Shown piece after piece: positions 42,501 through 50,247 of a stretch of DNA of 64,000 bases (position 1 is its first letter; each line of letters begins with the position of its first letter). Source of the stretch: Candidatus Peregrinibacteria bacterium (GTDB lineage: Bacteria > Patescibacteriota > Gracilibacteria > CAIRYL01 > GCA-016699755); the NCBI GenBank assembly GCA_016699755.1, contig CP065009.1, positions 868,001-932,000 on the forward strand, written 5' to 3'. The translations under genes were made by a program, and so were the position numbers. The notes beneath the pieces are model-generated. The model did no database searches and was not told the DNA's origin. It saw only the letters and a list, made by a program, of their open reading frames with translations.

Positions 42501-44789
42501 GTTGGTAATTTCTTCGGGAATACCGAAGAGCGGATGGTAGGAGTAGACGGTTGTTTGATTCTTTGCATTCGTAGTTGATTGTGGATAGAGGTTGTTGCTG
42601 TCGTAGACAATGGTTGTGTGATATCCGCGGGGATTGGTGACATCGGTGGGAAGTCCGTACGAGTTGTAAACGGTTTCGGTAGTGATGTATTTCAAAGGAG
42701 AATTGGTGGCTCTGGTTTCTGATTTGGTAGCATTTCCTTTGTTTACCTGCCCCAAAGCAAGATTGTCGTAATAGGTCTTTTGCTCTCCGATAATGGCGTT
42801 ATTTTGGTCTTTTGATTCCGTTCTACTCGGAAGTGAGAGAATATGTTTTGAGGTATTTTTCGCATACTCAATGTTTGTGGTGATTTTGTCGGTTCCGGTG
42901 TCGGTGAAACTTCCATCACCATCATAGTCTCCATTGGCATCCACATCGTCATCATTTAAAGAAACCTCTCCCAAGTCGATCTGCTGAGTAAGATTTCCAT
43001 TGCTGGTGTTGTATGTGGATTCGGAAGCCGAAGATCTTCCGGTCTGTTGTCCGTCAAAAGTGATGGAAACGGTTTTGGAGGCATACGGGAAAAATCGGTC
43101 ATTTTCCGGGTCTTCATCTGAGAGTTGAGCTTTATCCCATTTGGTGATGCTGACAGACTGGAGTTCGTCTTGATTATTGTAGGTCTCTTGCCGCCAGATC
43201 TTTCCTTTTTTGGAGATATGGTCATCATATTCGCCCAGCTGGGAGCTCACGGAATTGTCATGTGCGAATTCTGACTGATGAAAATAGGTATTACTTATAT
43301 TTCCTTCCGGATCGGTGACGATCACCTTTGCGAATCCGGCATATTCTCTTTTAAAAACATCCTGTTGGTCGAAATAATAATGACCGCCACCGTATTCATA
43401 CGTGGTCGTGGCAGATATACCAGAAACCGGATCTGTATTCGTAACAGTATGAATAGTGTTTACAATAAACGGAAGGCTTGTGTTCATATACCCCTGCGCT
43501 TCCGTGCGATATGCGGTGGATGGTTTGTAGGTAAGCTCTGTAGTTCCTCCATACATTCCGGTAACAGTTTTGAGAAGATGCGGTTTGGTAATAAGCGAAC
43601 CGGGAGCGTATGATTCGGTGCCATCGTAATAAGAAAATGTTGTGGGAGGAAGTGACTCGGAACCGTTTTTTACAGTGATCGATCTGATTTTATGAAACAC
43701 CGTGTCGGCATCGGCATAATCCAGTTCATAACTCATCACCAACTGTTTGTTTCCGGGTCGATACGAATAAATGTTGATATCCGTAACGCGATAATTCGTC
43801 TCCAATTTAAATCCGGATACATATGTTACCGGTGCAAGACCGACATACTCTTTTACGAATTCAATTTCATAATCTCCAGAGTTGGCACCGTTTCCGGTAT
43901 AACGAATCGATTCGGGATAGACCTGCCCGGAATCTTTAGAGTAGGTAAAGGTCATAAAATTTCCACTTGTATCTTCCACTTTATCCAAAAGCCATTTGTA
44001 TACCCGCGAAGTGTCGTTGGGATCGGTGTGTTTTGATGCCAGATTTGAACCGAAATAATATTTCGTTCCCTGCGTGTCGGTTGCTGTCCAAGAATCAGAA
44101 GCATCATCGTACTCATATTTGGTGAAACTCCCTTCTTGCTTTGGGGAATACACATCATTTGCCGCATCCGTGACAATGAGTTCTTCATAGCTTCCAAAGA
44201 GACTCGCAGAAAAATCATCTTCCGTATACAGACGATCAACACCCTTTCCAGTGCTTCGAAAAATCGCATTTGTGGGAAGCAACCACCCGTACCCGGTGAC
44301 AGAATTAAAATTCTTATCGGTGTTGGAATACGAAAGAGAGACCGATGGTTGTATTCCGTTTCTTCCTGGTGGAACCTGGATCGGATACGAGAAAGATGCC
44401 GAACCGGTAAAAAAATCAGTATTAAAATTTCCATCAAAACCCTTAAGACGTGCAAAAGAGTCAGCAGCAAGAGTCGAAGGAGGAAGAAATTCTTCTTCAG
44501 GATCTCCACTTGCCATAGCCTGAATCTCACCTCCCTCAGCCCCCAACAGTGCTTCTTCTGAAGATAATTCTTCACTTGTTGTCATTAGCTCTTCTTCTAA
44601 CACAGGACCGATAAATTCTTCCAAAACCAATTCAATATTGTTAGGATTAATCTCTAAGATGCTCGTCTGCTGTAATATTTCTTCTTGAACAACCTCATCT
44701 GCCAATACGAAAGTCGGCAAAAGAAGACAGCAAAAAAGTTGTACAGAGAGAATAAAGAATTTTACTGTGGAAAGACGGAAACAAGTCAT
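39546..44789 (-). CDS. Full-length SpvB/Rhs polymorphic toxin with papain-like tip
   Basis: 1747 residues: signal peptide (about 1-30), acidic linker, SpvB-type N-domain (about 115-200; FTGSASFSYPIQVPPGRNGI, PSVSLSYSN, GYGWLLPTN), long YD-repeat shell (about 420-1350), a beta domain, RHS core (about 1490-1570; YTYTGKERDEDTELLYYEAR, YVDPSG) and a tip of about 178 residues. The tip has DFGHSMIRITHDD (His near 1588) and YNTLLNNCTDFVQQI (Cys near 1675). His before NC is the order of permuted papain-like (LRAT/NlpC-P60-like) enzymes. It is the only family member here with an export signal. Third gene of an apparent operon. Confidence 0.88.
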   Translation of the reverse strand: MTCFRLSTVKFFILSVQLFCCLLLPTFVLADEVVQEEILQQTSILEINPNNIELVLEEFIGPVLEEELMTTSEELSSEEALLGAEGGEIQAMASGDPEEEFLPPSTLAADSFARLKGFDGNFNTDFFTGSASFSYPIQVPPGRNGIQPSVSLSYSNTDKNFNSVTGYGWLLPTNAIFRSTGKGVDRLYTEDDFSASLFGSYEELIVTDAANDVYSPKQEGSFTKYEYDDASDSWTATDTQGTKYYFGSNLASKHTDPNDTSRVYKWLLDKVEDTSGNFMTFTYSKDSGQVYPESIRYTGNGANSGDYEIEFVKEYVGLAPVTYVSGFKLETNYRVTDINIYSYRPGNKQLVMSYELDYADADTVFHKIRSITVKNGSESLPPTTFSYYDGTESYAPGSLITKPHLLKTVTGMYGGTTELTYKPSTAYRTEAQGYMNTSLPFIVNTIHTVTNTDPVSGISATTTYEYGGGHYYFDQQDVFKREYAGFAKVIVTDPEGNISNTYFHQSEFAHDNSVSSQLGEYDDHISKKGKIWRQETYNNQDELQSVSITKWDKAQLSDEDPENDRFFPYASKTVSITFDGQQTGRSSASESTYNTSNGNLTQQIDLGEVSLNDDDVDANGDYDGDGSFTDTGTDKITTNIEYAKNTSKHILSLPSRTESKDQNNAIIGEQKTYYDNLALGQVNKGNATKSETRATNSPLKYITTETVYNSYGLPTDVTNPRGYHTTIVYDSNNLYPQSTTNAKNQTTVYSYHPLFGIPEEITNPNGLKSKTIYDALGRVAETKITNPDAPSELITTSATSYDYSSSPVSVTTVAYANNTDVNSNPIEITSKTYLDGFGRTIQTRSEAEGSNYTVTGTIYNERGNVQKELFPQFKTGLGFSTINANDPGATYTYDALGRPTSATVPYGSSDTATTTTSYDRWNQTVTDPNSTPKDFAYDSRGNLIQVQEHNNSQTYTTTYTYDPNNNLTRITDSQNNIKDFTYDLLGRKLTEGDFHNPSDSTFSQWTYEYDNNGNLTQLSDSKNQTTDFAYDELDRILTEDSGQSTNTYTYDTAPNGIGKLTSITSPNITKSYQYDVLGNITQETRTIDSTDYVTQYDFDLLGNPKQITYPDSENTIVIYGYNNAGQTSTVDTASDSITTNIDYNPIGLPTVIDYANGVTTTNTYDINQNYKLVHKSTVRAQGTVPLQDLTYTFDKTGNITQVTDTSATDAAKTANYTYDDLDRLTSATITNTANNDDYTRTYAYDSIGNITNKSDVGAYTYLQNNYASPHAVTQAGTQNFTYDNNGNLQTDGNWTHSWDYKDRLISSSTSGTTVSYEYDEAKTRVTKTNESTGKITTYINDLFDIEDGEEKIYFFSGDLKLATLEEGNDPGGGQTTCSVPTSGNWTVTQDCTIATFETAPADVTITAGTTLTIASSGILEVDLNNNSITIEDTGGILIENGGSLAQTDFLSPPDKGGEGGLMFHHSDHLSGASVDTDTNGDILQITDYYPYGDSRIEDTTTDFHNDYTYTGKERDEDTELLYYEARYYDSNIGRFISLDPWGGDITDPQSLNKYAYVRNNPLKYVDPSGETTEIWVRTDETGEASDFGHSMIRITHDDYDQTFGFWEDNQGNERMQNMTEEQRNNYIELNEGDQFTVFRLEIDTTNESELQTELENSAQNQNELQEYNTLLNNCTDFVQQIILDVTNIDLGTATTPRGFAGELYENENISDYDGYTFISGMNGMFEQDNIDDTNDENNDEKDESDDK

Positions 44790-44807
44790 TATAACAAAAA
44801 AGAAGAA

Positions 44808-45941
44808 TCAGCCAGCGCAGTCACCGAAGTAATGCCATTCATTATTACCCCCATAGCCATCTATATCTCTATAGATGCATTTATAATCAAGTTCAAATCG
44901 AAGACCTCCAGTATTAAGAAATACTCCAAACGTATAACTCGTTGGAGAATAAAGGGGAACATAATGTATGAGGACATCAGTAAGTCCGTCCCCGTTAATA
45001 TCAGTCAAAGAGTTGTAAATCCTCCCGCTATTCCCATTTGATGCAAAGGCCATATAATAAAGAGTTTGTGCAGTCGTATCTGTCGACTTTAGGTTAGGAG
45101 ATTCTGGCAAAGAAGTATAATCAAAGATACTGGTAAATGGGACGTTGGCAGAACTTGCGGTGTCTGCACAATCGCCATAATAGTTATTCACTGAGTCTCT
45201 TTTGTACACACACTTATATGCAAAATCGAAAGTAAAATCCCCTTTATTTAGGAATACCCCGTAAGTCTGATTGGTGCTAGTTAATGCATTATGGTAAGCA
45301 AAATCAGTAAGCCCATCACCATTAAAATCAGCAATGGAATTATAATTTGTTGAGTTGTAGACAGAGGAAAGGGTATCTAATGCTTGTGGCATTAAGTCGT
45401 CATCTTTGGGGGCATTTGATGTCGGCCAATTCAGATAATCATTAAATACATCCTGTAGCGGCACCATTTCACTTCGAGAGGGATCTGCACAATCGCCATA
45501 ATACTTAGGATCGCTGCCGGAAGGTCTTGTGTAGACGCATTTATAAGCTAGTTCGTAGCTCAGATTTCCTTTGTTCACAAACACGCCATAATTGCTATAT
45601 ACACCATTACCATAATGATAAAGAAGATCAGTAAAACCATCACCATTTATATCTATTTGAGTTGTTATTGAATAGACAGAGTTATACCCTGTTTTAAGGT
45701 TGTTAAGTATCAAATAAAGAACATCCTCTTCTTTCGGAGCACCAGAAGCAGTCCAAGATTGGTAATCAGAAAAAATACTCAATGTGTTTACATCAAATCC
45801 TGCAAAGGCAGAAGGCATCCAAATATTTTCAGGTTTTGATAAGGTCACATCATTCTCATAGTAAGAAAAGTATACTGATACAGACAAAATAATGGCTGTA
45901 GCCGAGAGGAAGGTGGCAAAAAGATAAGAGGATAATTTCAT
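44808..45941 (-). CDS. Exported FG-GAP/VCBS repeat protein
   Basis: 377 residues: N-terminal signal/anchor (YLFATFLSATAIILSVSV) and three repeats built on calcium-binding DINGDGFTDLLYHY, DFNGDGLTDFAYH and DINGDGLTDVLIHY, each followed by YGVFLNKG and a KCVYxR..YYGDCAD block. Similar repeats occur in SpvB/TcdB-like toxins, so this may be a surface partner of the Rhs protein that starts 18 bp later. Confidence 0.78.
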   Translation of the reverse strand: MKLSSYLFATFLSATAIILSVSVYFSYYENDVTLSKPENIWMPSAFAGFDVNTLSIFSDYQSWTASGAPKEEDVLYLILNNLKTGYNSVYSITTQIDINGDGFTDLLYHYGNGVYSNYGVFVNKGNLSYELAYKCVYTRPSGSDPKYYGDCADPSRSEMVPLQDVFNDYLNWPTSNAPKDDDLMPQALDTLSSVYNSTNYNSIADFNGDGLTDFAYHNALTSTNQTYGVFLNKGDFTFDFAYKCVYKRDSVNNYYGDCADTASSANVPFTSIFDYTSLPESPNLKSTDTTAQTLYYMAFASNGNSGRIYNSLTDINGDGLTDVLIHYVPLYSPTSYTFGVFLNTGGLRFELDYKCIYRDIDGYGGNNEWHYFGDCAG

Positions 45942-45985
45942 TTAAAAGAAAAAAGAAGAATTTTTAAAAACTTAAGTTTACTGGC

Positions 45986-47497
45986 CTATTGACACGCCCC
46001 AATACAGAGATCGCCATTAGGGAGGATGTTCCCCGTGAGACGAATATTCCCCACGATATCAAGAGCTTCTTGCGGTGAAGAAGTACCGATTCCTACATTA
46101 CCGATGATGTAGTGAATGGCAGAACCGACCTGTGTCCAAAATCCACCAGTTCCTCCGCCTCCACTATAGATACAAGCAACTGCCTCTGATGAAGGTTGAC
46201 TTATACCCCCTTCACAATTCTGATTGTTAAGAGTCCAATATTTGATCTGCTCTTCAGAAGCGGGACATTCGGTCGGATCAAGAGTGTAGCTCCAGTCTGA
46301 CTCCGTACAAGCGGGCGGGCTTCCCCCACCATCGTCTGCAGTAAGATTGAGGACCTGTACAGGCGTACTAGAAGTGGAGTTTCCAGTCCCGTCACCAAGA
46401 GAACCTTCATAGTCATCACCCCAACATTTAACAGTATCATTGTTGAGTCTCGCACAAGTGAAGCCATACCCTGTACTGATATGAGTGGCTCCGGTAATGC
46501 CGACAACAGAAACGGGAGTCTTTTGCGGAGTGGATGAAGAAGTTCCGTTTCCCAATTGCCCGCTGATATTATCTCCCCAGCATTTTATTGCCCCTCCTGT
46601 GATAATGGCACATGAATGAGTCGTATCGACATCGTAAGAGAAATTAGCAGAAATAGCAGTAGCGGTAGTGATTCCAGAAACAGAAACAGGAGATGAGCTG
46701 TTTGCTGTAGTGTTGTTTCCGAGTTGCCCCCTTGTGTTGTCTCCCCAGCACTTGACTGTTCCGTCGGAAAGGGTGGCACAGGTGTGGTAGGAGCCAGCAT
46801 CAATATCAGTTGCCGTGGTAATACCAGAGACAGCAACAGGAGAATTTCTGTTGGTCGTTGTACCGTCTCCGAGTTGACCTTTGTTGTTTTTTCCCCAGCA
46901 TTTTGCTGTGCCTCCGTTGAGAATTGCACAGGTATGATATTCTCCAACAGTGAGATCAATGGCATTGCTGACACTAGAGACAGATGTTGGAGAAGAACGA
47001 TTTATAGTAGTTCCATCTCCGATTTGACCGAATTCATTGCTTCCCCAACACTTGATCGTTCCACCAGAAAGAAGAGCACAAGAGTGATCACTTCCTCCTG
47101 AAATTTTTGTCGCTCCGGTGATTCCACTTACTGAAACCGGTGTTATTCGGTCTGTTTCGGTTCCGTCTCCCAGTTGCCCAGACCAGTTTGCCCCCCAGCA
47201 TTTTACCGCTCCTCCGCTTACGATAGCACAACCATGGTACATGTTCGCAAAAGCAGATATGGCATCACTTATTCCAGAAACCTGTACCGGAGAAAATTGG
47301 GTATTCGTATTTCCATTTCCGAGCTGCCCGCCCCAGTTTCCCCCCCAGCACTTCACCGTGCCATCACTCAATACACTGCAATTATGTTCTGCACCGGATG
47401 ATACATCGAGAGCAGCATCGACTTGAGTGGCATGTGCCGATGGACTCAAGAAAAAAAGAAGTGCGAATATTGGCAAAAGGCGTTTTGTGGAGGACAT
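45986..47497 (-). CDS. Exported RCC1-repeat (beta-propeller) protein
   Basis: 503 residues: signal peptide (MSSTKRLLPIFALLFFLSPS), seven RCC1 repeats each with HxCAxLxxGTxKCWGxNxxGQLGxG (for example TVKCWGDNTRGQLGNNTT), then a Cys-containing module and a C-terminal VGIGTSSPQEALDIVGNIRL segment, as found at the end of adhesins and tail-fibre-like proteins. Probably a seven-bladed surface protein binding a ligand. First of the tightly spaced RCC1-VCBS-Rhs-immunity genes. Confidence 0.85.
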   Translation of the reverse strand: MSSTKRLLPIFALLFFLSPSAHATQVDAALDVSSGAEHNCSVLSDGTVKCWGGNWGGQLGNGNTNTQFSPVQVSGISDAISAFANMYHGCAIVSGGAVKCWGANWSGQLGDGTETDRITPVSVSGITGATKISGGSDHSCALLSGGTIKCWGSNEFGQIGDGTTINRSSPTSVSSVSNAIDLTVGEYHTCAILNGGTAKCWGKNNKGQLGDGTTTNRNSPVAVSGITTATDIDAGSYHTCATLSDGTVKCWGDNTRGQLGNNTTANSSSPVSVSGITTATAISANFSYDVDTTHSCAIITGGAIKCWGDNISGQLGNGTSSSTPQKTPVSVVGITGATHISTGYGFTCARLNNDTVKCWGDDYEGSLGDGTGNSTSSTPVQVLNLTADDGGGSPPACTESDWSYTLDPTECPASEEQIKYWTLNNQNCEGGISQPSSEAVACIYSGGGGTGGFWTQVGSAIHYIIGNVGIGTSSPQEALDIVGNIRLTGNILPNGDLCIGACQ

Positions 47498-47564
47498 GGA
47501 GGGAAAAAAATGAAAAAGTGAAAGAACAAAGGAAGGGTCTTGGGGGTTGTTTCTGGTTTTATTT

Positions 47565-48041
47565 TTATGATTCCTGACTTAGGCGGAGAAGTTTTTCTAC
47601 TCGCAATGCCCTGGTATGTGATTTTATTTTTTGAATGACAGCATCTTTGATACAGACCACTTCCGCATGACTACTTTTGGGATGTTTTTTGGAACAAGTA
47701 GTGTATGTTTTTTCCAAAAATTGAAACTGCGCAATTTTTTTCTCCCTTCTCTTCGTGACTTCCTGCTTCTTTTTCTGGATGAGCACTTTTTTGGAAAGAA
47801 GATTTTGCTTCGCATCTTTTTTTTGCTGCCTCTTTTCTGCCTGAATCGATTTCTTTTCTTTTTTCTCTAATTCCTGAATCTTCTCTGCCCGTCTCTCTTG
47901 CGCCTCCTGCTTTTTCTGCTCTTTTATGAATATATCTGCATCAGCAGAAAAGGGAGAAAAAAAAATGAAAGAGAGTGAAATGAATAATATCACAAAAAAC
48001 CCTGCTTTTATGAGCAAGGGGGAAGAAGAGGTGATACGCAT
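47565..48041 (-). CDS. Exported coiled-coil protein
   Basis: The promoter at 48067-48094 covers the first possible ATG (48071), so the ATG at 48041 (MRITSSSPLLIKAGFFVIL) is preferred. 158 residues: signal peptide ending near SADADIF, then a highly charged Lys/Glu/Gln coiled coil (about 45-110) and a small C-terminal part with two Cys (YTTCSKKH, VVCIKDA). No family. It precedes the RCC1 gene by 67 bp and may share its transcript. Confidence 0.65.
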   Translation of the reverse strand: MRITSSSPLLIKAGFFVILFISLSFIFFSPFSADADIFIKEQKKQEAQERRAEKIQELEKKEKKSIQAEKRQQKKDAKQNLLSKKVLIQKKKQEVTKRREKKIAQFQFLEKTYTTCSKKHPKSSHAEVVCIKDAVIQKIKSHTRALRVEKLLRLSQES

Positions 48042-48066
48042 AGTTTCGAGCCGTAAAAATATCCTT

Positions 48067-48094
48067 ATCATACATAGTGCGTTTCCCGTGACAA
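48067..48094 (-). promoter_or_regulatory. Promoter at the head of the accessory minus-strand genes
   Basis: Minus strand TTGTCA (48094-48089), 16-bp spacer, TATGAT (48072-48067). Start would be near 48060, just ahead of the ATG at 48041. It could serve the coiled-coil, RCC1, VCBS and Rhs genes. Confidence 0.5.
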
Positions 48095-48154
48095 GAAAAT
48101 CATCTTTACAAATGTATAGACTTGGTGTGAAAAAAGTATTGAAATGAATTTTAA

Positions 48155-48259
48155 GTCGAAGCGCACCGAGAGCATCAAAAACAATATCTGGATTTACTTT
48201 TGTCTCTGTAAAGGCGTCTAAAAACCAATCGGACTGTTCTATCGAAAGAATCCTTCCAA
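48155..48259. repeat. 105-bp copy of a histidine-kinase gene segment
   Basis: Identical over 105 bp to 62846-62950, which lies inside the sensor domain of the histidine kinase at 61911-63404. Here it has no coding role and directly abuts the truncated metallopeptidase. Confidence 0.93.
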
Positions 48260-48837
48260 GAAGAAAAAGTAATCCATTTTTTGAAGCGTAAATGTGGATG
48301 GATTACTGCTCAACTAAAAGATCTGAAACGATTGCAAAAAATTGAAGAAAGAAAAGAATATATCTCAGGAGAGTCATTTCTTTATCTTGGTCGGCAATAT
48401 AAATTGATTGTTAAAAATGGGAAAAAAACTCTGTCCACTTTGAGAATGGAAAGATTATCTTGGAGACAAGGGAGAATGTTAATGATTCAGAAAAAAATGA
48501 AGAGCTCATAGAATCATGGTACGAGAAAAGAGCAAAACTGATATTCTTTGAACGCTATAGGCAGATGTTAAAGAAATTTGACTACGACTTTGCCCCCGAA
48601 CTCGCCCTTAGGAAAATGCCAAAACGATGGGGCAGTTTTCTTTCAAAAAAGAAAGTATTACTGAATCCTGAGCTCGTAAAAGCATCTAAGGAATGCATTG
48701 ATTATGTCATTACCCATGAACTTTGCCATATGAAATACCAAAACCACAGCAAGGAATACTATCGATTCTTGACCTCAAAATGTCCAAACTGGAAGAGCAT
48801 CAAGGATCAGCTTGAGCTCAAGTTTTCAAAAAACTAA
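48260..48837 (+). pseudogene. YgjP-like (DUF45) metallopeptidase, truncated and frameshifted
   Basis: The C-terminal half is a typical YgjP/WLM domain: MPKRWGSFLSKKKVLLNPEL and the zinc motif ITHELCHMKYQNHSKEYYRF (HExxH plus a distal H). The N-terminal part (LKRKCGWITAQLKDLKRL ... GESFLYLGRQYKLIVKNGKK) is in another frame. One extra A in the A7 run at 48422-48428 would join the two. The gene's first third is missing, replaced by the 105-bp kinase-derived segment. A TTG start at 48460 could still give a 125-residue remnant. Confidence 0.8.
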
Positions 48838-48841
48838 ATAT

Positions 48842-49010
48842 GCCCTTACTGCCCAGCCATCATGAGTGTATAGGTCTCCTCTAAATCAGAGTTTTTGAAG
48901 GATTCAAAGGGATAAAACCCAAAAAACATCCGAAATACCATCCACTATAGTGGGCTGGAATCGGGTGTCATTAGTGCACAGTCTGGCGGAGAGAGAGGGA
49001 TTCGAACCCT
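48842..49010. repeat. Direct repeat with tRNA-Ser 3' end (left att-like site)
   Basis: Diverged copy of 51299-51468. The first about 40 bp and last about 75 bp match with few mismatches. The final 41 bp (48970-49010) are identical and include the 27-nt 3' part of tRNA-Ser (48984-49010: CCA, acceptor strand, T arm). The tRNA sequence breaks off after that, so it is not a gene. The rest up to 49119 shows nothing else. Confidence 0.85.
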
Positions 49011-49119
49011 TCTAAAAATGCGCTTCAATCCCCATAAGCATTAACAAGATTTCAAAATACAGTTTGTCCGAATTCTTACTCCTCATAGTGGACGGGTCGT
49101 GTTTTTACCCTTTTTGAAT

Positions 49120-49157
49120 TTGATTATCCGTTGTAATTCGCTATAGTTAATATAGCG
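49120..49157 (+). promoter_or_regulatory. Promoter and operator-like palindrome before fic
   Basis: TTGATT (49120-49125), 16 bp, TATAGT (49142-49147). The -10 lies within the perfect palindrome CGCTATA-GTTAA-TATAGCG (49139-49157), which ends 4 bp before the ATG. A repressor there would block the promoter; the Fic protein's own C-terminal helix-turn-helix is a candidate. Confidence 0.5.
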
Positions 49158-49161
49158 ATTT

Positions 49162-50247
49162 ATGAAAAATATGGAGGACTTGTTATTTCATCATCGGTTT
49201 CAAAATATTTCTGCTTCCATTTGGGAAAAGATTGTGCGAATAGAAAACCTCAAAGGGCAGTGGATTTCTGGAGCAAAGCTTTCTCCTCAGATATTGGGAC
49301 GACTCAAAAAATCTGTGCTCGTTACTTCTACTGGGGCATCTACTCGTATTGAAGGGTCCAAGCTTTCTGATGAAGAAGTAGAAAAACTTATGAAAGGCTT
49401 ATCAGTACAGAAATTTTCAGATCGGGATACTCAAGAGGTTCAGGGATATTATGAACTCCTTCATGATGTTTTCGATTCTTGGAAACACATTCATCTCACG
49501 GAAAATAATATCAAAAATCTGCATCAACAAATGCTCAAATATGCAGAAAAAGATCAACTCCATCGAGGAGAATACAAAAAGAAAGAAAACAAAGTTCATA
49601 TGGTCAATGATGTTGGGGAATCCATTGGAATTCTTTTTGATACTACGGAAGCCTTTCTTACGCCCAAGCAGATGCAAGAGTTGGTGGAATGGACAAATGA
49701 GGCTTTGTCTAAAAATACTTTCCACCCTTTGCTTATTCTTGGACATTTCATTGTTGAATTTTTGCATATCCATCCTTTTGAAGATGGAAATGGTCGTATC
49801 TCACGAATTTTGACAAATCTGCTCTTGCTTCAAAATGATTTTGCATACATGCCATATGTTTCGCATGAAAAAATTATTGAAATCAATAAAGCGGAATATT
49901 ATCTGGCTCTCAGAAAAACACAGAACACATTAAGAAAGAATGCAGAAGAGCAAGATATTACTCCGTGGTTAGAATTTTTTCTTTCGATGGTATTGGAGCA
50001 ATCAAAACAGGCTATTGAACTTCTTTCGAGTGCGAATCTAGAAAAATTACTCACCGCTAAGCAGTTAACCGTTTGGGAATATATTCAATCGGTTGAATTT
50101 GCAAGTCCCAGAGAAATTTCTGAGAAAACTGGAATTGCTTATGCAACGGTTCGTCAGTCGCTTGAGAAATTACTAAAACTAAAAAAGATTGAACGACTGG
50201 GGCAAGGGCGAGGGACGGTGTATAAAGTTAATTCTATAATAAAATGA
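49162..50247 (+). CDS. fic: Fic family protein with N-terminal inhibitory motif and wHTH
   Basis: 361 residues. The Fic core has the full catalytic motif HPFEDGNGR (204-212), used to transfer AMP or another nucleotide monophosphate onto hydroxyl side chains. The inhibitory helix motif S60-TRI-E64-G65 precedes it, so this is a class II, self-inhibited Fic. The flap region KVHMVNDV is present. Residues about 300-360 form a winged helix (SPREISEKTGIAYATVRQSL). The stop overlaps the next start (ATGA). It sits within the tRNA-flanked insertion. Confidence 0.92.
   Translation: MKNMEDLLFHHRFQNISASIWEKIVRIENLKGQWISGAKLSPQILGRLKKSVLVTSTGASTRIEGSKLSDEEVEKLMKGLSVQKFSDRDTQEVQGYYELLHDVFDSWKHIHLTENNIKNLHQQMLKYAEKDQLHRGEYKKKENKVHMVNDVGESIGILFDTTEAFLTPKQMQELVEWTNEALSKNTFHPLLILGHFIVEFLHIHPFEDGNGRISRILTNLLLLQNDFAYMPYVSHEKIIEINKAEYYLALRKTQNTLRKNAEEQDITPWLEFFLSMVLEQSKQAIELLSSANLEKLLTAKQLTVWEYIQSVEFASPREISEKTGIAYATVRQSLEKLLKLKKIERLGQGRGTVYKVNSIIK

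Noticed and set aside
40345..44561. Long plus-strand open frames within the Rhs gene
   Set aside because: They are antisense shadows produced by the repetitive YD codon pattern; no domains or start signals.
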